A DNA stretch of 64,000 nucleotides from Dehalococcoidia bacterium (GCA_007129495.1 SKVJ01000057.1:1-64000); one strand, 5' to 3'. Positions 43,811 through 53,883 are shown, numbered from the stretch's first letter. Notes: a model not told the origin generated them from the letters alone. Program-made: numbers and translations.

Positions 43811-45163
43811 CTATGATGCGTCGTGCTCGAAACGTGGACCACGGCGTGGCTCACGCAGTAGCAGCGCACCAATGAAACCCAGTGCCATGAGCGCGGCGGG
43901 AAGGAATATCGCCTGTTGAAATGCCTCCACGGGATAGTGTCGGATGTCGCCCATCATTTCTCCCCTCCAGTTGAGATCGAGGACATACCCGAACAGGGGC
44001 TGGACGACGGCAGCCCCGGCAAATCCGCCCATGTTGATGAGACCGGATGACATACCCCTGACATCAGGTGCGGCAAGGTCACGCACCGTAGCAAATGCAA
44101 CTGGCATTGCCCCGATATTGAACCCGATTATGAATGAGATCGGCCAGAAAGCGGGAAGAGGCGGCCGGCCGCCGTTCCAGAATGCGATCAACAAGAAGCC
44201 AACAAGCGATATGAATGTGGCAGTGATGATTGGAATACGCCGGCTGTGAATCCGATCGGAGACGAACCCGAGTGCGGAGGTGCCCAGGATAGCACCCACC
44301 GCAGAGACGAGTGCGAAAGAGGCTGCATGATCCCTGGTGATCCCGTACGTCTGCATAAGGTAGACCACGAGCCAGTTGAGAAAGAACGTAGCGTAGGAGC
44401 CGTACGTGCCCATTGCGATGAGAAACAGGGGCCAGAGTCTTTTGTTGCGAAATACATGGTTCAAACGTTGGCCCATCGTCAGTTGTGCCGCCGCGCGGGC
44501 GCGTTGTGCATCTGTCCCTTCGCCTTCGAGTTCAGCGATTGAAGGAAGCCCAACCTTCCGCGGCGTGTCCTTCACGATGAACCAGTTCAACAGAGCTACT
44601 ACAAGGCTGACGGCTGCGGCAGTCATGAAGGACATCCGCCATCCTACTGCAATAATGAGCAGGGCGAGCGGCGTTGCCGCAAGCAACTGGCCGCTATTGT
44701 TGATGGCTCCTGAGAGTCCGGTGACCGTGGCGACCTCGCGTGAACGAAACCAGTTCATGATGATCTTAAGTACGCTTAACCACGCGAGGGAGGCGCCGAA
44801 GCTGACGAGAACACGGCCCAGATAGAGCACACTGAAGCTGGGCGCAAGCCCCATAACAACGCTGCCTATGGTGGTACACAGGAGACCCCCGGTTATCGTC
44901 CTGCGGGGGCCCAGTGTATCCGCAAGCGTACCCGACGGCAGTTGCATGGCGGCGTAGACATAAAAATATATGGCACCTAAGCTGCCGAACGCAGCTGCTG
45001 TGAGGTCGAAATCAGCCATGATACGGTCGGCCATTGGAGCCATAGCCGCCCTGTGGAAGAGCCCTACCGAGTGCGACAGGACCGCGACAAACCAGATTCG
45101 CCACCTCTGGCTGTAGGCCTTAGCCATCATCTCAGTCCAGCGCGGATGTTGTGCAATCGTCAT
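43811..45163 (-). CDS. MFS transporter
   Basis: This 450-residue carrier has twelve predicted membrane segments and MFS motif A (GTLADTLGPRRTITGG) after segment 2, with a second basic loop (GFVSDRIHSRRIP) between segments 8 and 9. It is closest in style to the anion/cation symporter (hexuronate, phthalate) group. No clear ribosome site precedes the ATG; an internal ATG twelve codons in is possible. The aldolase and dehydrogenase genes that follow suggest a sugar acid or aromatic acid, but this is inferred. Confidence 0.87.
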   Translation of the reverse strand: MTIAQHPRWTEMMAKAYSQRWRIWFVAVLSHSVGLFHRAAMAPMADRIMADFDLTAAAFGSLGAIYFYVYAAMQLPSGTLADTLGPRRTITGGLLCTTIGSVVMGLAPSFSVLYLGRVLVSFGASLAWLSVLKIIMNWFRSREVATVTGLSGAINNSGQLLAATPLALLIIAVGWRMSFMTAAAVSLVVALLNWFIVKDTPRKVGLPSIAELEGEGTDAQRARAAAQLTMGQRLNHVFRNKRLWPLFLIAMGTYGSYATFFLNWLVVYLMQTYGITRDHAASFALVSAVGAILGTSALGFVSDRIHSRRIPIITATFISLVGFLLIAFWNGGRPPLPAFWPISFIIGFNIGAMPVAFATVRDLAAPDVRGMSSGLINMGGFAGAAVVQPLFGYVLDLNWRGEMMGDIRHYPVEAFQQAIFLPAALMALGFIGALLLREPRRGPRFEHDAS

Positions 45164-45211
45164 TGTATGTTGGGCTGCCTGCTGCGAAGCTGCGTGCCTT
45201 GGGATCTGTGC

Positions 45212-45964
45212 TTACGTGCGTGCAGCATCCAGTGCCATGCGGGCACCGCGTAGCAGAAACGCATCTGATTCGCCCACGAGTAGAGCCCGATGGCCCAGTC
45301 CGATCAACCACGGGATACGGTCAAGTTCGTTCGTGAGCGTTCCCGCAGCTTTCCCGGTCGTTCGTGCGGCCTCCGAAAGGCGTTCGTATGCTCGGACATA
45401 TCGTGGTTCGTCCCATCTAAGGGGCGAGCCGAAGCCCATGTCGAAGGAGAGATCGAAAGGTCCTATCAGTCCAGCGTCGATGCCTGGTACAGAGAGAATA
45501 TCCTCTGCGTTCTGGATTCCCCTCTCCGTTTCCAGGAGCGCCACGATAAGAAGCTGGTCCTCGACAGTCGAGAGGTAGTCGGGGTCGATCTTGAGAGGCC
45601 GCCTCGGTCCGAAACCTCTCACGCCACGTGGCGGATAGTGACAGTAACGTACAACCCGCTCCGCGTCGTCTCGGGTACTTACCATAGGGGCTACGATTCC
45701 GAACGCACCAAGATCGAGAATGCGCTTGAACTCTATTTCGTTGTTCGTCGGTGGGCGGACGACGGGTGTGCATTCCGTCCCTTTCATTGCCTGCATCATG
45801 CGTTGGACCATCTCGAAAGAGAGAGGCCCGTGTTCCATGTCCAGAATTAGCCAGTCAAATCCCAAGTGTGCCAACCACTCGCACACATCCGGATGTGGAT
45901 AGGATATGAACGCTCCAATGATAGTCTGGCCCGCCTGTAGCTTCTGTTTTGCGTAGTTCTTCAT
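45212..45964 (-). CDS. HpcH/HpaI-family aldolase
   Basis: GGAGGAG upstream of this ATG gives 250 residues, the usual size for class II pyruvate aldolases. The family's DWLILDMEHGP, VVRPPTN, GAFGIVAPMV, and LLETERGIQNAEDIL...GLIGPFDLS motifs are all present. They include the Mg-binding Glu and the substrate arginine. Such enzymes cleave 2-keto-3-deoxy sugar acids or 4-hydroxy-2-oxo acids to pyruvate and an aldehyde. It follows the MFS gene's upstream side and is likely read with it. Confidence 0.9.
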   Translation of the reverse strand: MKNYAKQKLQAGQTIIGAFISYPHPDVCEWLAHLGFDWLILDMEHGPLSFEMVQRMMQAMKGTECTPVVRPPTNNEIEFKRILDLGAFGIVAPMVSTRDDAERVVRYCHYPPRGVRGFGPRRPLKIDPDYLSTVEDQLLIVALLETERGIQNAEDILSVPGIDAGLIGPFDLSFDMGFGSPLRWDEPRYVRAYERLSEAARTTGKAAGTLTNELDRIPWLIGLGHRALLVGESDAFLLRGARMALDAART

Positions 45965-46351
45965 TTGCTGCTCCTCCCTTCTGCTCTCACACTGGTCTAT
46001 ACCGTTAGGCGTCTGTGCCTGCGGCGCAAAGAATTGCTTCAGATGGGTATCCGGGGAGTCGTTGCTGCCAGCGGTGGACTGCAGGATAAACCACGCCACG
46101 CCGATTGAGTGCCGAATGTGAACATAGGCCCGAACACATGTTTGCCGCCAACTGCTGGCATTCCTGCTGGTCGAGGCGTGTAGTCTTCCTGTGTCCGGGA
46201 TGATCGTAAATGCACTCGCGGCTATTCTACGCCATCAGTAGTCGAAAGGCCACTCAAGTCTGTTCCCGGGGTCGTGTATAATCGCCGTGACTGCTGCCGG
46301 ACAGGCGGCTGGCACGGCGGTGTGCCACTAATGATATAAGGAGGCATGCAC
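45965..46351. other. Divergent intergenic region, 387 bases
   Basis: This region separates the leftward aldolase gene from the rightward SDR gene. It carries a perfect TATAAT at 46277 (listed separately). No gene is seen. Confidence 0.5.
46277..46317 (+). promoter_or_regulatory. Candidate -10 box and leader hairpin of the SDR gene
   Basis: A perfect TATAAT lies at 46277-46282, about 70 bases before the SDR start; the -35 side is poor. The message would fold at once: CCGTG (46285-46289) pairs with CACGG (46313-46317), and inside it CTGCC pairs with GGCGG with one G-T pair. The stem may be an attenuator or part of an operator. Confidence 0.4.
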
Positions 46352-47122
46352 ATGGGAATACTTGATAAGTTCAGTCTTGAGGGGAAGACTGCCCTGGTGA
46401 CCGGAGCTAAGCGCGGGCTAGGCATGGGCATGGCGCTCGGCCTGGCGGAGGCAGGAGCGGACATAATAGCAGTAAGTGCGACGTTGGAGGAGTCGGGAAG
46501 CGACCTGGAAAGGGCAGTATCTGCACTCGGTCGCCAGTGCAAATGCTATCGTTGTGACCTGTGCGACCGCACGGCACTGTATGAATTCATAGGCAAGGTA
46601 AAAGCAGACGTTCCGGTGGTGGATATATTAGTAGCGAATGCTGGTACGATTGAGCGCAAACCTGCATCTGAACACACCGACGAGCAATGGGACAGGGTAA
46701 TCGAACTTAACCTCAATTCCCAGTTCATAATCTCCCGGGAATTCGGGCGGGAAATGCTGGCGCGTGGATACGGAAAGATTGTTCTCCTGGCTTCATTACT
46801 GTCCTTCCAAGGGGGCTTTACCGTACCTGGATACGCTGCTTCAAAGGGTGGCATCGCACAGCTCACCAAGGCGCTTGCAAACGAGTGGGCGAGCAAGGGA
46901 GTGAACGTCAATGCAATTGCGCCGGGCTACATGGCGACAGAGTTCACCGAAGCGCTGCAGAACGACCCGGTTCGTGGCCCTTCCATCACTGCGCGAATAC
47001 CTGCCGGAAGATGGGGCACACCGGACGATATGCAAGGAGCGGTACTGTTTCTCTGCTCTGATGCTGCGAGCTACGTTCACGGGGTTGTCATGCCGATTGA
47101 TGGTGGCTGGATGGGACGGTAG
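46352..47122 (+). CDS. SDR oxidoreductase (KduD-like)
   Basis: AAGGAGG seven bases before this ATG gives 256 residues. TGAKRGLGMGMA is the cofactor motif, NAG follows, and the active site is Ser~147, Tyr~162, Lys~166 (YAASKGG). The opening LDKFSLEGKTALVTG and IPAGRWGTPDDMQGAVLFLCSDAASYVHG resemble 2-deoxy-D-gluconate 3-dehydrogenase (KduD). With the aldolase it could process a deoxy sugar acid. An upstream ATG lies too close to the Shine-Dalgarno to be used. Confidence 0.9.
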   Translation: MGILDKFSLEGKTALVTGAKRGLGMGMALGLAEAGADIIAVSATLEESGSDLERAVSALGRQCKCYRCDLCDRTALYEFIGKVKADVPVVDILVANAGTIERKPASEHTDEQWDRVIELNLNSQFIISREFGREMLARGYGKIVLLASLLSFQGGFTVPGYAASKGGIAQLTKALANEWASKGVNVNAIAPGYMATEFTEALQNDPVRGPSITARIPAGRWGTPDDMQGAVLFLCSDAASYVHGVVMPIDGGWMGR

Positions 47123-47376
47123 CCCGGGCGGACCCTGGGGCATACCGGACGCGCTGCCGATGTACGGTGCACAGTCCTGTTATACGTTCGAAAGATCAGG
47201 ACGAACAAGACGATTGCAGCCGTGATTTCGGTTGTCCGAAAACTAAGGTCATCTGGAGGATCAGGCACTTGTATGCGGGCGGTTATTGATAGACGCCTGA
47301 TATTCGCGGAGATGACCGGCGACATGTTGAAAGAAACGGATGCCGTTGCGTGGTATTCCTTAAACACGGCAGGGTA

Positions 47377-48780
47377 TCAGGCATCGACTGAGTCCTGATG
47401 CTCGGACTTTGGCCCCGAGGGTTCTTCGCGCAAGACCCGCCAACTACGTAGCCTCATAGCGATCTCTCGTTCATACCCTTGATCGCTTGGTGTGTAGTAC
47501 CGTCTGCCCCGCAGACCTTGTGGAAGGTGTTCCTGCTCCACGATGTGTCCCTCATAGTCATGCGCGTACTTGTATCCTCTGCCGTATTCCATCTGGCGCA
47601 TCAATCCGGTCACAGGATTTCTCAGATGTAGTGGTACCTGTTCGTTTGGTCCTTTGCGTATGTCCGCCTGCACGGCGGAGTAACCGGCATAGAGTGCATT
47701 GCTCTTGGGTGCAGTTGCGAGGTAGACCGCTGCTTGTGCAAGTGCGAGATTTGCTTCAGGCAGCCCGACAAAATGTACGGCCTGCTGTGCCGCCATCGTG
47801 ATCACAAGTGCGTGGGGGTCCGCCATGCCAACGTCCTCCGAAGCGAATCGAACCAGTCGCCGCGCGATGTACAGCGGATCCTCTCCTGCCTCGACCATTC
47901 GGCCGAGCCAGTAGAGACCTGCATCGGGGTCGGAGTCGCGCAGCGACTTATGCAGCGCCGAGATGAGATCGTAGTGCTGATCCCCGGCGCGGTCGTAGAG
48001 CAGCGTTCGACTCTGCAGCGCATCACGTATCTCATCGACTCCTACGTTCTTCCTACCCGCAGCATCTGCCGTTGTTGAGCCTGCAGCCATTTCCAGAGCG
48101 TTGAGCGCGATCCTTGCATCGCCGCTCGCAACCGCAACGAGTTCTTTAAGGGCATCCTCCGATAGCTGCACGTGCTGTGCACCCAGTCCGTGTTCCGTGT
48201 CGTCTAATGCTCGTGTGAGAATCATCTTCAGATCGTCCAGACTAAGGGGCTCCAGCTTGAACGTGCGCGACCGCGAGAGCAGCGGAGAGATAACCTCGAA
48301 GGAGGGGTTTTCGGTGGTTGCGCCGATGAACGTTACCGTGCCGTCCTCAACAAAGGGCAGGACGGCATCCTGTTGCGCTTTGTTGAACCGGTGTATTTCA
48401 TCAATGAAGAGTATCGTACGCTGCCCAGAGAAGGACCGCCGCTTCCGGGATTCGTCGATGACACGGCGCAGATCGGCGACGCCGGCCGTGACTGCGCTGA
48501 GTGGTGAGAAATGAGAGCGCGTGGTCCGTGCTATGATGCGGGCGAGAGTGGTTTTTCCTGTGCCCGGCGGCCCCCATAGTATGATCGAGGGCATCGTATC
48601 CGCTTCGATGCTGCGTCGAAGCACCCGGCCCGGGCCGACCACGTGCTGTTGTCCGACGAACTCGTCGAACGATCGTGGTCTCATACGTGCCGCGAGCGGT
48701 ACAACTGCCTGATTCACGCGTGGGCACTCCGGCTCCTCGCGCGGCGAGAACAGAGGACCACTCCCGCCTGTCTGCGACAT
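47377..48780 (-). CDS. rarA: Replication-associated recombination protein RarA (MgsA)
   Basis: This 467-residue AAA+ protein acts at stalled replication forks. It shows LAARMRPRSFDEFVGQQHVVG, Walker A LWGPPGTGKTT, Walker B FIDEIHRFNKAQQD, sensor 1 GATTENPSFE and the RarA-specific C-terminal domain (ALYAGYSAV, VPLHLRN, GYKYAHDYEGH). An AT-rich box (ATTATATAA) ends four bases before the ATG and no Shine-Dalgarno is present at proper spacing, so this message may also be leaderless. It is flanked by catabolic genes. Confidence 0.93.
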   Translation of the reverse strand: MSQTGGSGPLFSPREEPECPRVNQAVVPLAARMRPRSFDEFVGQQHVVGPGRVLRRSIEADTMPSIILWGPPGTGKTTLARIIARTTRSHFSPLSAVTAGVADLRRVIDESRKRRSFSGQRTILFIDEIHRFNKAQQDAVLPFVEDGTVTFIGATTENPSFEVISPLLSRSRTFKLEPLSLDDLKMILTRALDDTEHGLGAQHVQLSEDALKELVAVASGDARIALNALEMAAGSTTADAAGRKNVGVDEIRDALQSRTLLYDRAGDQHYDLISALHKSLRDSDPDAGLYWLGRMVEAGEDPLYIARRLVRFASEDVGMADPHALVITMAAQQAVHFVGLPEANLALAQAAVYLATAPKSNALYAGYSAVQADIRKGPNEQVPLHLRNPVTGLMRQMEYGRGYKYAHDYEGHIVEQEHLPQGLRGRRYYTPSDQGYEREIAMRLRSWRVLREEPSGPKSEHQDSVDA

Positions 48781-48943
48781 ACCTTATATAATCCACCACC
48801 CGGTGGCCTCACGCATAGTGCCCCCGGACCTTCATTGCATCAGGGCAGCCCGTACATGGGTTTCATTACCCTTTCGGCGCAACTACCGTGTTCTGTCGCC
48901 CCTCTATGGTTTCTCGTCGAGTACACTCTCTGTGAGGAGGCGC

Positions 48944-49738
48944 TTATGGACGCGGAAAGCTTACAGTATTGGTGTGCTGCGCCCAGCCGCCATCAACCCT
49001 GAGAGATTCTCCAGTGATGAAGTCGGAAGCATCGCTGGCGAGGAACATCGCCGCTCCAGCCAGATCGTTTGGCTGGCCCCACCGTCCCAGTGGGGTGCGT
49101 TCTTCGACGAATTCCTGCAAGCCGGGCAGATCACGCTGCGCCGCGGTTGTCAGCGGGGTGACTATCCATCCTGGAAGGATGCAATTTACATTGATGCCCT
49201 CGCGTGCCCACGCCAGTGCCAGTGAATAAGTCATGGAGAGCAGCCCCGCCTTGCTACACGCGTACAGCAGGGCTTTGCCGATGCCGAAGAGCGAGGTCAT
49301 CGAACCGATGTTGATGATCTTCCCCTTGCCCTGCTGCTTCATCGCCGGATACACTGCCTGACACAGGAGAAAAGCGCCCTTGAGGTTGGTGTTCATCACC
49401 GCGTCCCACTCCTCCGGGGCATACTCCTGCGGCATCTTGCGGATGTTCATGCCAGCATTGTTCACGAGAACGTCAACGCGGCCGTATTCCCGCATGACGT
49501 TCTCGATCCCGCTGTCGATGCTCGCCTTGTCAGACACGTCCAGTGATATGCCGGAAGCCCGGACGCCGAACCGGGAAGTGATGTCTTCCACGGCCACGGC
49601 CGTCTTCGCCTCGTCGCGTGCAGCGACAACGATAGCACTACCTTTCGTCGCCAAGGCATCGGCGATACCCTTGCCGATGCCACTGTTACCTCCCGTGACA
49701 ACGGATACTCTGCCTTCAAGGTTGAACAGATCGTTCAT
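48944..49738 (-). CDS. SDR-family oxidoreductase (gluconate dehydrogenase-like)
   Basis: AAGGAGG upstream of this ATG gives 264 residues. It has TGGNSGIGKG, NNAG, the Ser/Tyr/Lys triad (GSMTSLFG...YACSKAG) and the C-terminal GRWGQPNDLAGAAMFLASDASDFITGE. It is the third SDR in the window and closest to the gluconate 5-dehydrogenase/FabG-type group. With the aldo/keto reductase and MFS genes it fits the catabolic island. Substrate unknown. Confidence 0.9.
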   Translation of the reverse strand: MNDLFNLEGRVSVVTGGNSGIGKGIADALATKGSAIVVAARDEAKTAVAVEDITSRFGVRASGISLDVSDKASIDSGIENVMREYGRVDVLVNNAGMNIRKMPQEYAPEEWDAVMNTNLKGAFLLCQAVYPAMKQQGKGKIINIGSMTSLFGIGKALLYACSKAGLLSMTYSLALAWAREGINVNCILPGWIVTPLTTAAQRDLPGLQEFVEERTPLGRWGQPNDLAGAAMFLASDASDFITGESLRVDGGWAQHTNTVSFPRP

Positions 49739-50050
49739 GCTTCTCAACTCCTCCTTGCTTGTGCCGCACGGACCTGGCGTCAGGACAACCCGCGAGTAGA
49801 TCCTGTGACGGCCCATTGTACATTACCATGGATTCTGCTTCTAGCTGGACCGGAGGTTGCGCGGGATTCTCGGGATGGAATGTGAGAATGGGTTAACGCC
49901 GTGAGGCAGATCGTTCCATACTCTGTCACACCGGGTGTCTACGGGAGAGGCAGCTTTCAGTCTTCTTTCGGCAGGTACCGAATGTAGCTGTCGGTGGCGC
50001 CATGCTCCTGCGCAGGGACTTCCGGACTCCCGTCCGACGTCGCTCAGCAG

Positions 50051-51028
50051 TCATCGTCCGTAGAAGAATCGCAATGGCCTGAGCTTGTACCACACCTCAT
50101 CGCATTTGGCGCGTTCGTCCGCCGACAGTGTGACTACCGTGGCTGCCATGTTATGGGAGACGTGTTTCATAGAGGTGGCGCCTATGATGATGGAGGTGAC
50201 CGCCGGATTAGTGAGTATCCAGGCAAGCGCCATCTGTGCCATATCCTTACCCGCTTCCGCTGCAATAGCTCTCACCTGTTCAACGGCGGCAAAATTCGAT
50301 TCGTTCCAGTACCGGTCGTAATACATCCTGCCCATAGTGTCAGTGGCAAAGCGTGTCCCGGTGGCTGGAGGTTTCGAAGGGTCGTGTTTGCCTGTAAGGA
50401 GTCCTCCGGCAAGAGGGTTGTATACACACACCCCCAGCCCTTCTTCTACACATAGCGGCAGCAACTCATATTCAATATCGCGAGTCAGCAGATTATAGGG
50501 TGGCTGAATAAGGTCGAAACGGGCAAGGTGCTGCACGTCGCTGAGCCACAGCGCCTTGGAAAGCTGGAATGCCCGGTAATTGGAGCAGGCCAGGTAGCGG
50601 ACCTTGCCCTGCCGCACGAGATCATCGAATGCTCGCAGTGTAGAATCGATCGGAGTTGTGTAATCGGGGCGATGTGCATAATAGATATCAAGGTAGTCAG
50701 TGTCCAGCCTGCGCAGGCTATCCTCGACGGCCCGCATGATATTCTTGCGTGACAATCCAACGTCATTCGGATTCGCGCTCATTTCGATGCCCACTTTGCT
50801 TGCAAGTACTACGTCATCTCGCCTGCCTGCGATGGCCTTCCCGACAATCTCCTCAGATCGACCTTTGACGTACATGTTGGCCGTGTCGATGAAGTTGACC
50901 CCCTGGTCGAGCGCGGTCCTCGTTATGGATATGGCGTCGGTCTCACTAACCTGATCTCCGAAAGTCATCGTGCCGAGGCATACTTCCGAAACTTTGAGTC
51001 CTGTCCTGCCGAGTGTCCTGTATTGCAT
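50051..51028 (-). CDS. Aldo/keto reductase
   Basis: The ATG chosen (MQYRTLGRTGLKVSEVCLG) has GAGGAGG 12 bases upstream and gives 325 residues. The catalytic tetrad is visible as FIDTANMY (Asp, Tyr), LASKVG (Lys) and YYAHRPD (His). The NADP-binding C-terminal segment (SIIIGATSMKHVSHN) is present. The sequence is of the YajO/Tas-like AKR group. It starts 124 bases downstream of... no other gene on its strand; it lies just left of two MFS genes read the same way. Confidence 0.9.
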   Translation of the reverse strand: MQYRTLGRTGLKVSEVCLGTMTFGDQVSETDAISITRTALDQGVNFIDTANMYVKGRSEEIVGKAIAGRRDDVVLASKVGIEMSANPNDVGLSRKNIMRAVEDSLRRLDTDYLDIYYAHRPDYTTPIDSTLRAFDDLVRQGKVRYLACSNYRAFQLSKALWLSDVQHLARFDLIQPPYNLLTRDIEYELLPLCVEEGLGVCVYNPLAGGLLTGKHDPSKPPATGTRFATDTMGRMYYDRYWNESNFAAVEQVRAIAAEAGKDMAQMALAWILTNPAVTSIIIGATSMKHVSHNMAATVVTLSADERAKCDEVWYKLRPLRFFYGR

Positions 51029-51151
51029 CAGATGTATGTTCCTCCTCGTTCGAGATAGAAAAGGCAAGGATCTCCACTCGCAAGCTTATCGATGCGCGGT
51101 TATGGTGTCAACAAAGCAGCAATCCGTTCATCGCTTCGTGGTTAGTCGCGG

Positions 51152-52402
51152 CTATCGCGGCATCGCTGAAGCTCTGGTGGCAAAGAGCATCAGTACGGCT
51201 GCCATCACAAGGAAGACCTGTACGAGCAGAAACACTGTCTGATAGCTGCCCGTGATGTCGTGCAGCAAGCCCCCAAGCCAGGGGCCCAGGGCACCACCGA
51301 TAGAGATAACGAGTATTATCGTGCCGTGAATGGCGCCGTAGTTCCTGCCGTGAAACCGGTCGGCGACGGCTGCAAAGCACGTGGGGGGAGTGACGCCAAG
51401 TCCCCAACCGGCCGCTGCTGCGAACAGGTATGGTATGAATGAGGAACCGGGATCTGATGCGATGTTGAGCAGCAGGATGCTGGCGGCAGTTGCCAGACAG
51501 CCGGCTACGAAGAACGGGACTCTCCCGAACTTGTCGGAGAGCAGGCTTGAGATGTTTCCTGACGCAAAGGCGATTCCGTACACGCTGAATATGCTCGCCG
51601 CAACCATTGGCTCAAGACCGATGTCCTGCAGGAAATAGACTTGGTGGGCAATGGTGACCTGTTGAGCGAATCCCATGTTACAGAATCCGATTGCGAGGAA
51701 GAGCTTGAATGAGCGCGTACGGAGAGCCTCGCGAACTGTCCACTGGTGTCGGTGAACGATCTCATACAAAGCAGGCGGATCCCGCTGCGGTGTCCCGGAG
51801 TGCTGATCGATCAATTCCTGCTGTTGAGGGCTGCGACGCATGAGAAAGAGACTCACTGGTACTATGGCGGCGATAGCGAACAGGCCTATCTGAGCGTAGG
51901 CCATGCGCCATCCGTAGCCGGATATAAGCCACTGAAACAGTGGGGCTGAGACCAGGCTCACGCCGAACCCGGCCCCAAGCAGACCGAACACCATACCCCC
52001 TCGTTTGCTGCCAAACCAGTGTGAGAGCACGGAAACCAGGGGCGTAATGCCTATGAGGCTGAGTCCGATGGCTGCGACCACGCCGTAAACAATGTAGAAG
52101 TACGTGACAGAAGTAGCCAGACTGCATAGGGCAATGCCGCCTCCGATTACAAGGCCTCCTGCGGCGAGGACATACTTCGGATGAAACCTGTCGGCAAGGC
52201 GTCCCGCAACGGGGGAGAACAGGCCGTAGGCCAGAAGGGTAAGAGAGTACATCAATGCCGTGCCGCCCCGGGTCCAGCCGAAGTCTGAGACGATGACCGG
52301 ATAGAAGACCGAAAAGGTGTTGCGCATGGCGTAGCCGACGAGAATGATGGCGAAGCCACCCGCAAGGACGATCCAGCCGTAGAAGATGGAGGGACGGCCC
52401 AT
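51152..52402 (-). CDS. MFS transporter, tandem copy 2
   Basis: This 416-residue carrier has twelve membrane segments and the monocarboxylate/oxalate-formate-type start FYGWIVLAGGFAIILVGYAMRNTFSVFYPV. Motif A reads GRLADRFHPKYV. The GFCNMGFAQQVTIAHQVYFL and FHGRNYGAIHG stretches recur in the neighbouring copy. It begins four bases after the other MFS stop, with GGGAG about ten bases upstream. Likely an organic-acid carrier. Confidence 0.88.
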   Translation of the reverse strand: MGRPSIFYGWIVLAGGFAIILVGYAMRNTFSVFYPVIVSDFGWTRGGTALMYSLTLLAYGLFSPVAGRLADRFHPKYVLAAGGLVIGGGIALCSLATSVTYFYIVYGVVAAIGLSLIGITPLVSVLSHWFGSKRGGMVFGLLGAGFGVSLVSAPLFQWLISGYGWRMAYAQIGLFAIAAIVPVSLFLMRRSPQQQELIDQHSGTPQRDPPALYEIVHRHQWTVREALRTRSFKLFLAIGFCNMGFAQQVTIAHQVYFLQDIGLEPMVAASIFSVYGIAFASGNISSLLSDKFGRVPFFVAGCLATAASILLLNIASDPGSSFIPYLFAAAAGWGLGVTPPTCFAAVADRFHGRNYGAIHGTIILVISIGGALGPWLGGLLHDITGSYQTVFLLVQVFLVMAAVLMLFATRASAMPR

Positions 52403-52406
52403 CAGA

Positions 52407-53708
52407 CTAGCTGCTCCCTTCCGGACGGAGGGCATTCAATGCCGCTACGGGTCTGAGCTTGCCCGGAGCAATCAGCGCCACCAGTATCGATGCCAGCACA
52501 AGCGCGGACACCGCGATGGCCACTGACGTTGAATAGCTTCCAGTCAGGTCGTGCATATAGCCGGCAAACCACGGGCTGAATGCACCACCGATTGAGAATC
52601 CCATTACCATGAACCCTTGGATAGTTCCGTAGTTGCGTCCCTGGAATAAGTCAGCAACTGTCGCAAAGAATGTTGTCACCGCAGCTCCCATTCCCAGACC
52701 GCAGAAGAACATTGAGGTGAATGCCAGCCACGCATGTGACGGGTCACGGATTACGAACAGCATTGAGGTAGCCGCCGCAGCTACGAGACAACCGGGGATG
52801 AGAACCCGTTCACGCCCGAACCGATCGGAAAGAAAGGCGAAGAGGTAGCCTATGGTGATGCCGACACCATAGAAGCTAAACGAATTCGCGGCAAGCTGCG
52901 GCGCGAAGCCACTGTCGCGGAACAGGTAGACGCTGTGTGCGATTACCATCTGTTGTGCAAGTCCCATGAGACAGAGGTTGAATGCGAACATAAGCCAGAA
53001 CTGGCGCGTGGCCATCGCCCGCCTTAGCGTCCAATCAGTGCGCATCCAGATGGTCTCCATGCGAGCTCGGACGGACCCGTCCAATGGCGATGGTGGCACC
53101 GGGATGCCGTCCGGTGTTGTGCCCTTCTCCTCGGGCGTTCTTCGCACGAATAGGACAACGAGCGGCACAGCGATGAGTATGGCCAGCAACCCTATTGTGA
53201 CGTATGCTTGCCGATGGCCAAGGTTGGAGATGAGCGACTGAACGATGGGAGATGCAAGCAGGCTGAGACCGAAGCCCATGTTGAAGAGTCCGAAAGCGAG
53301 CGCACGTCTCCGCACGAACCATCTGGCGATGAGTGCACTCAGCGGGGTGACTGCAGCCATGCTCAACCCCATGGCTGCCAGGACTCCGTACAACAGGTAG
53401 AACTGCCACTGCTCTGTGGCAAGGCTGCAAAGGGCGATAGCGCCTCCCATGATGCAGACGCCGGCTGACAGGACGACTCGTGGATTGAAGCGGTCTACCA
53501 GTCTTCCGACAAACGGTGCCGTGATGCCGTACACGACGACATTTATGGAGAACATGAGTGCAGTGGCGCCACGGTCCCACCCGAACTCGTCGACCAGCAC
53601 GGGATAGAATACCGCGAAGGTGTTCCGCAGAGTGTAGCCGACAGCCATCAACGTCAGGGCGATTACTACAATCACCCAGCCATAGAAGAAGCGCGGCTGT
53701 CCAGTCAT
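52407..53708 (-). CDS. MFS transporter, tandem copy 1
   Basis: This 433-residue protein is a close paralogue of the next gene: FYGWVIVV, VGYTLRNTFAVFYPV, FGWDRGATALMFS and FQGRNYGTIQG occur at the same positions. Twelve membrane segments are predicted. Duplication followed by divergence is clear. No obvious ribosome site precedes its ATG. Both copies may serve related organic acids handled by the nearby dehydrogenases. Confidence 0.88.
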   Translation of the reverse strand: MTGQPRFFYGWVIVVIALTLMAVGYTLRNTFAVFYPVLVDEFGWDRGATALMFSINVVVYGITAPFVGRLVDRFNPRVVLSAGVCIMGGAIALCSLATEQWQFYLLYGVLAAMGLSMAAVTPLSALIARWFVRRRALAFGLFNMGFGLSLLASPIVQSLISNLGHRQAYVTIGLLAILIAVPLVVLFVRRTPEEKGTTPDGIPVPPSPLDGSVRARMETIWMRTDWTLRRAMATRQFWLMFAFNLCLMGLAQQMVIAHSVYLFRDSGFAPQLAANSFSFYGVGITIGYLFAFLSDRFGRERVLIPGCLVAAAATSMLFVIRDPSHAWLAFTSMFFCGLGMGAAVTTFFATVADLFQGRNYGTIQGFMVMGFSIGGAFSPWFAGYMHDLTGSYSTSVAIAVSALVLASILVALIAPGKLRPVAALNALRPEGSS

Positions 53709-53883
53709 TCGTTTGCGAGGGGCCCTGGACGATGGCTCACTGCGGTGCAGGATGCCGTCCGTGGCTCACTGTCGAGGGGCTGCAATGCCAGACCGAGTGC
53801 AGACCCGAGCCAGTATAGCAGCCGGATTCATAACGTCTCAATTCCGTTCCTGAGGACCCGATGCGCGAGGTGGCGGCGGTATT

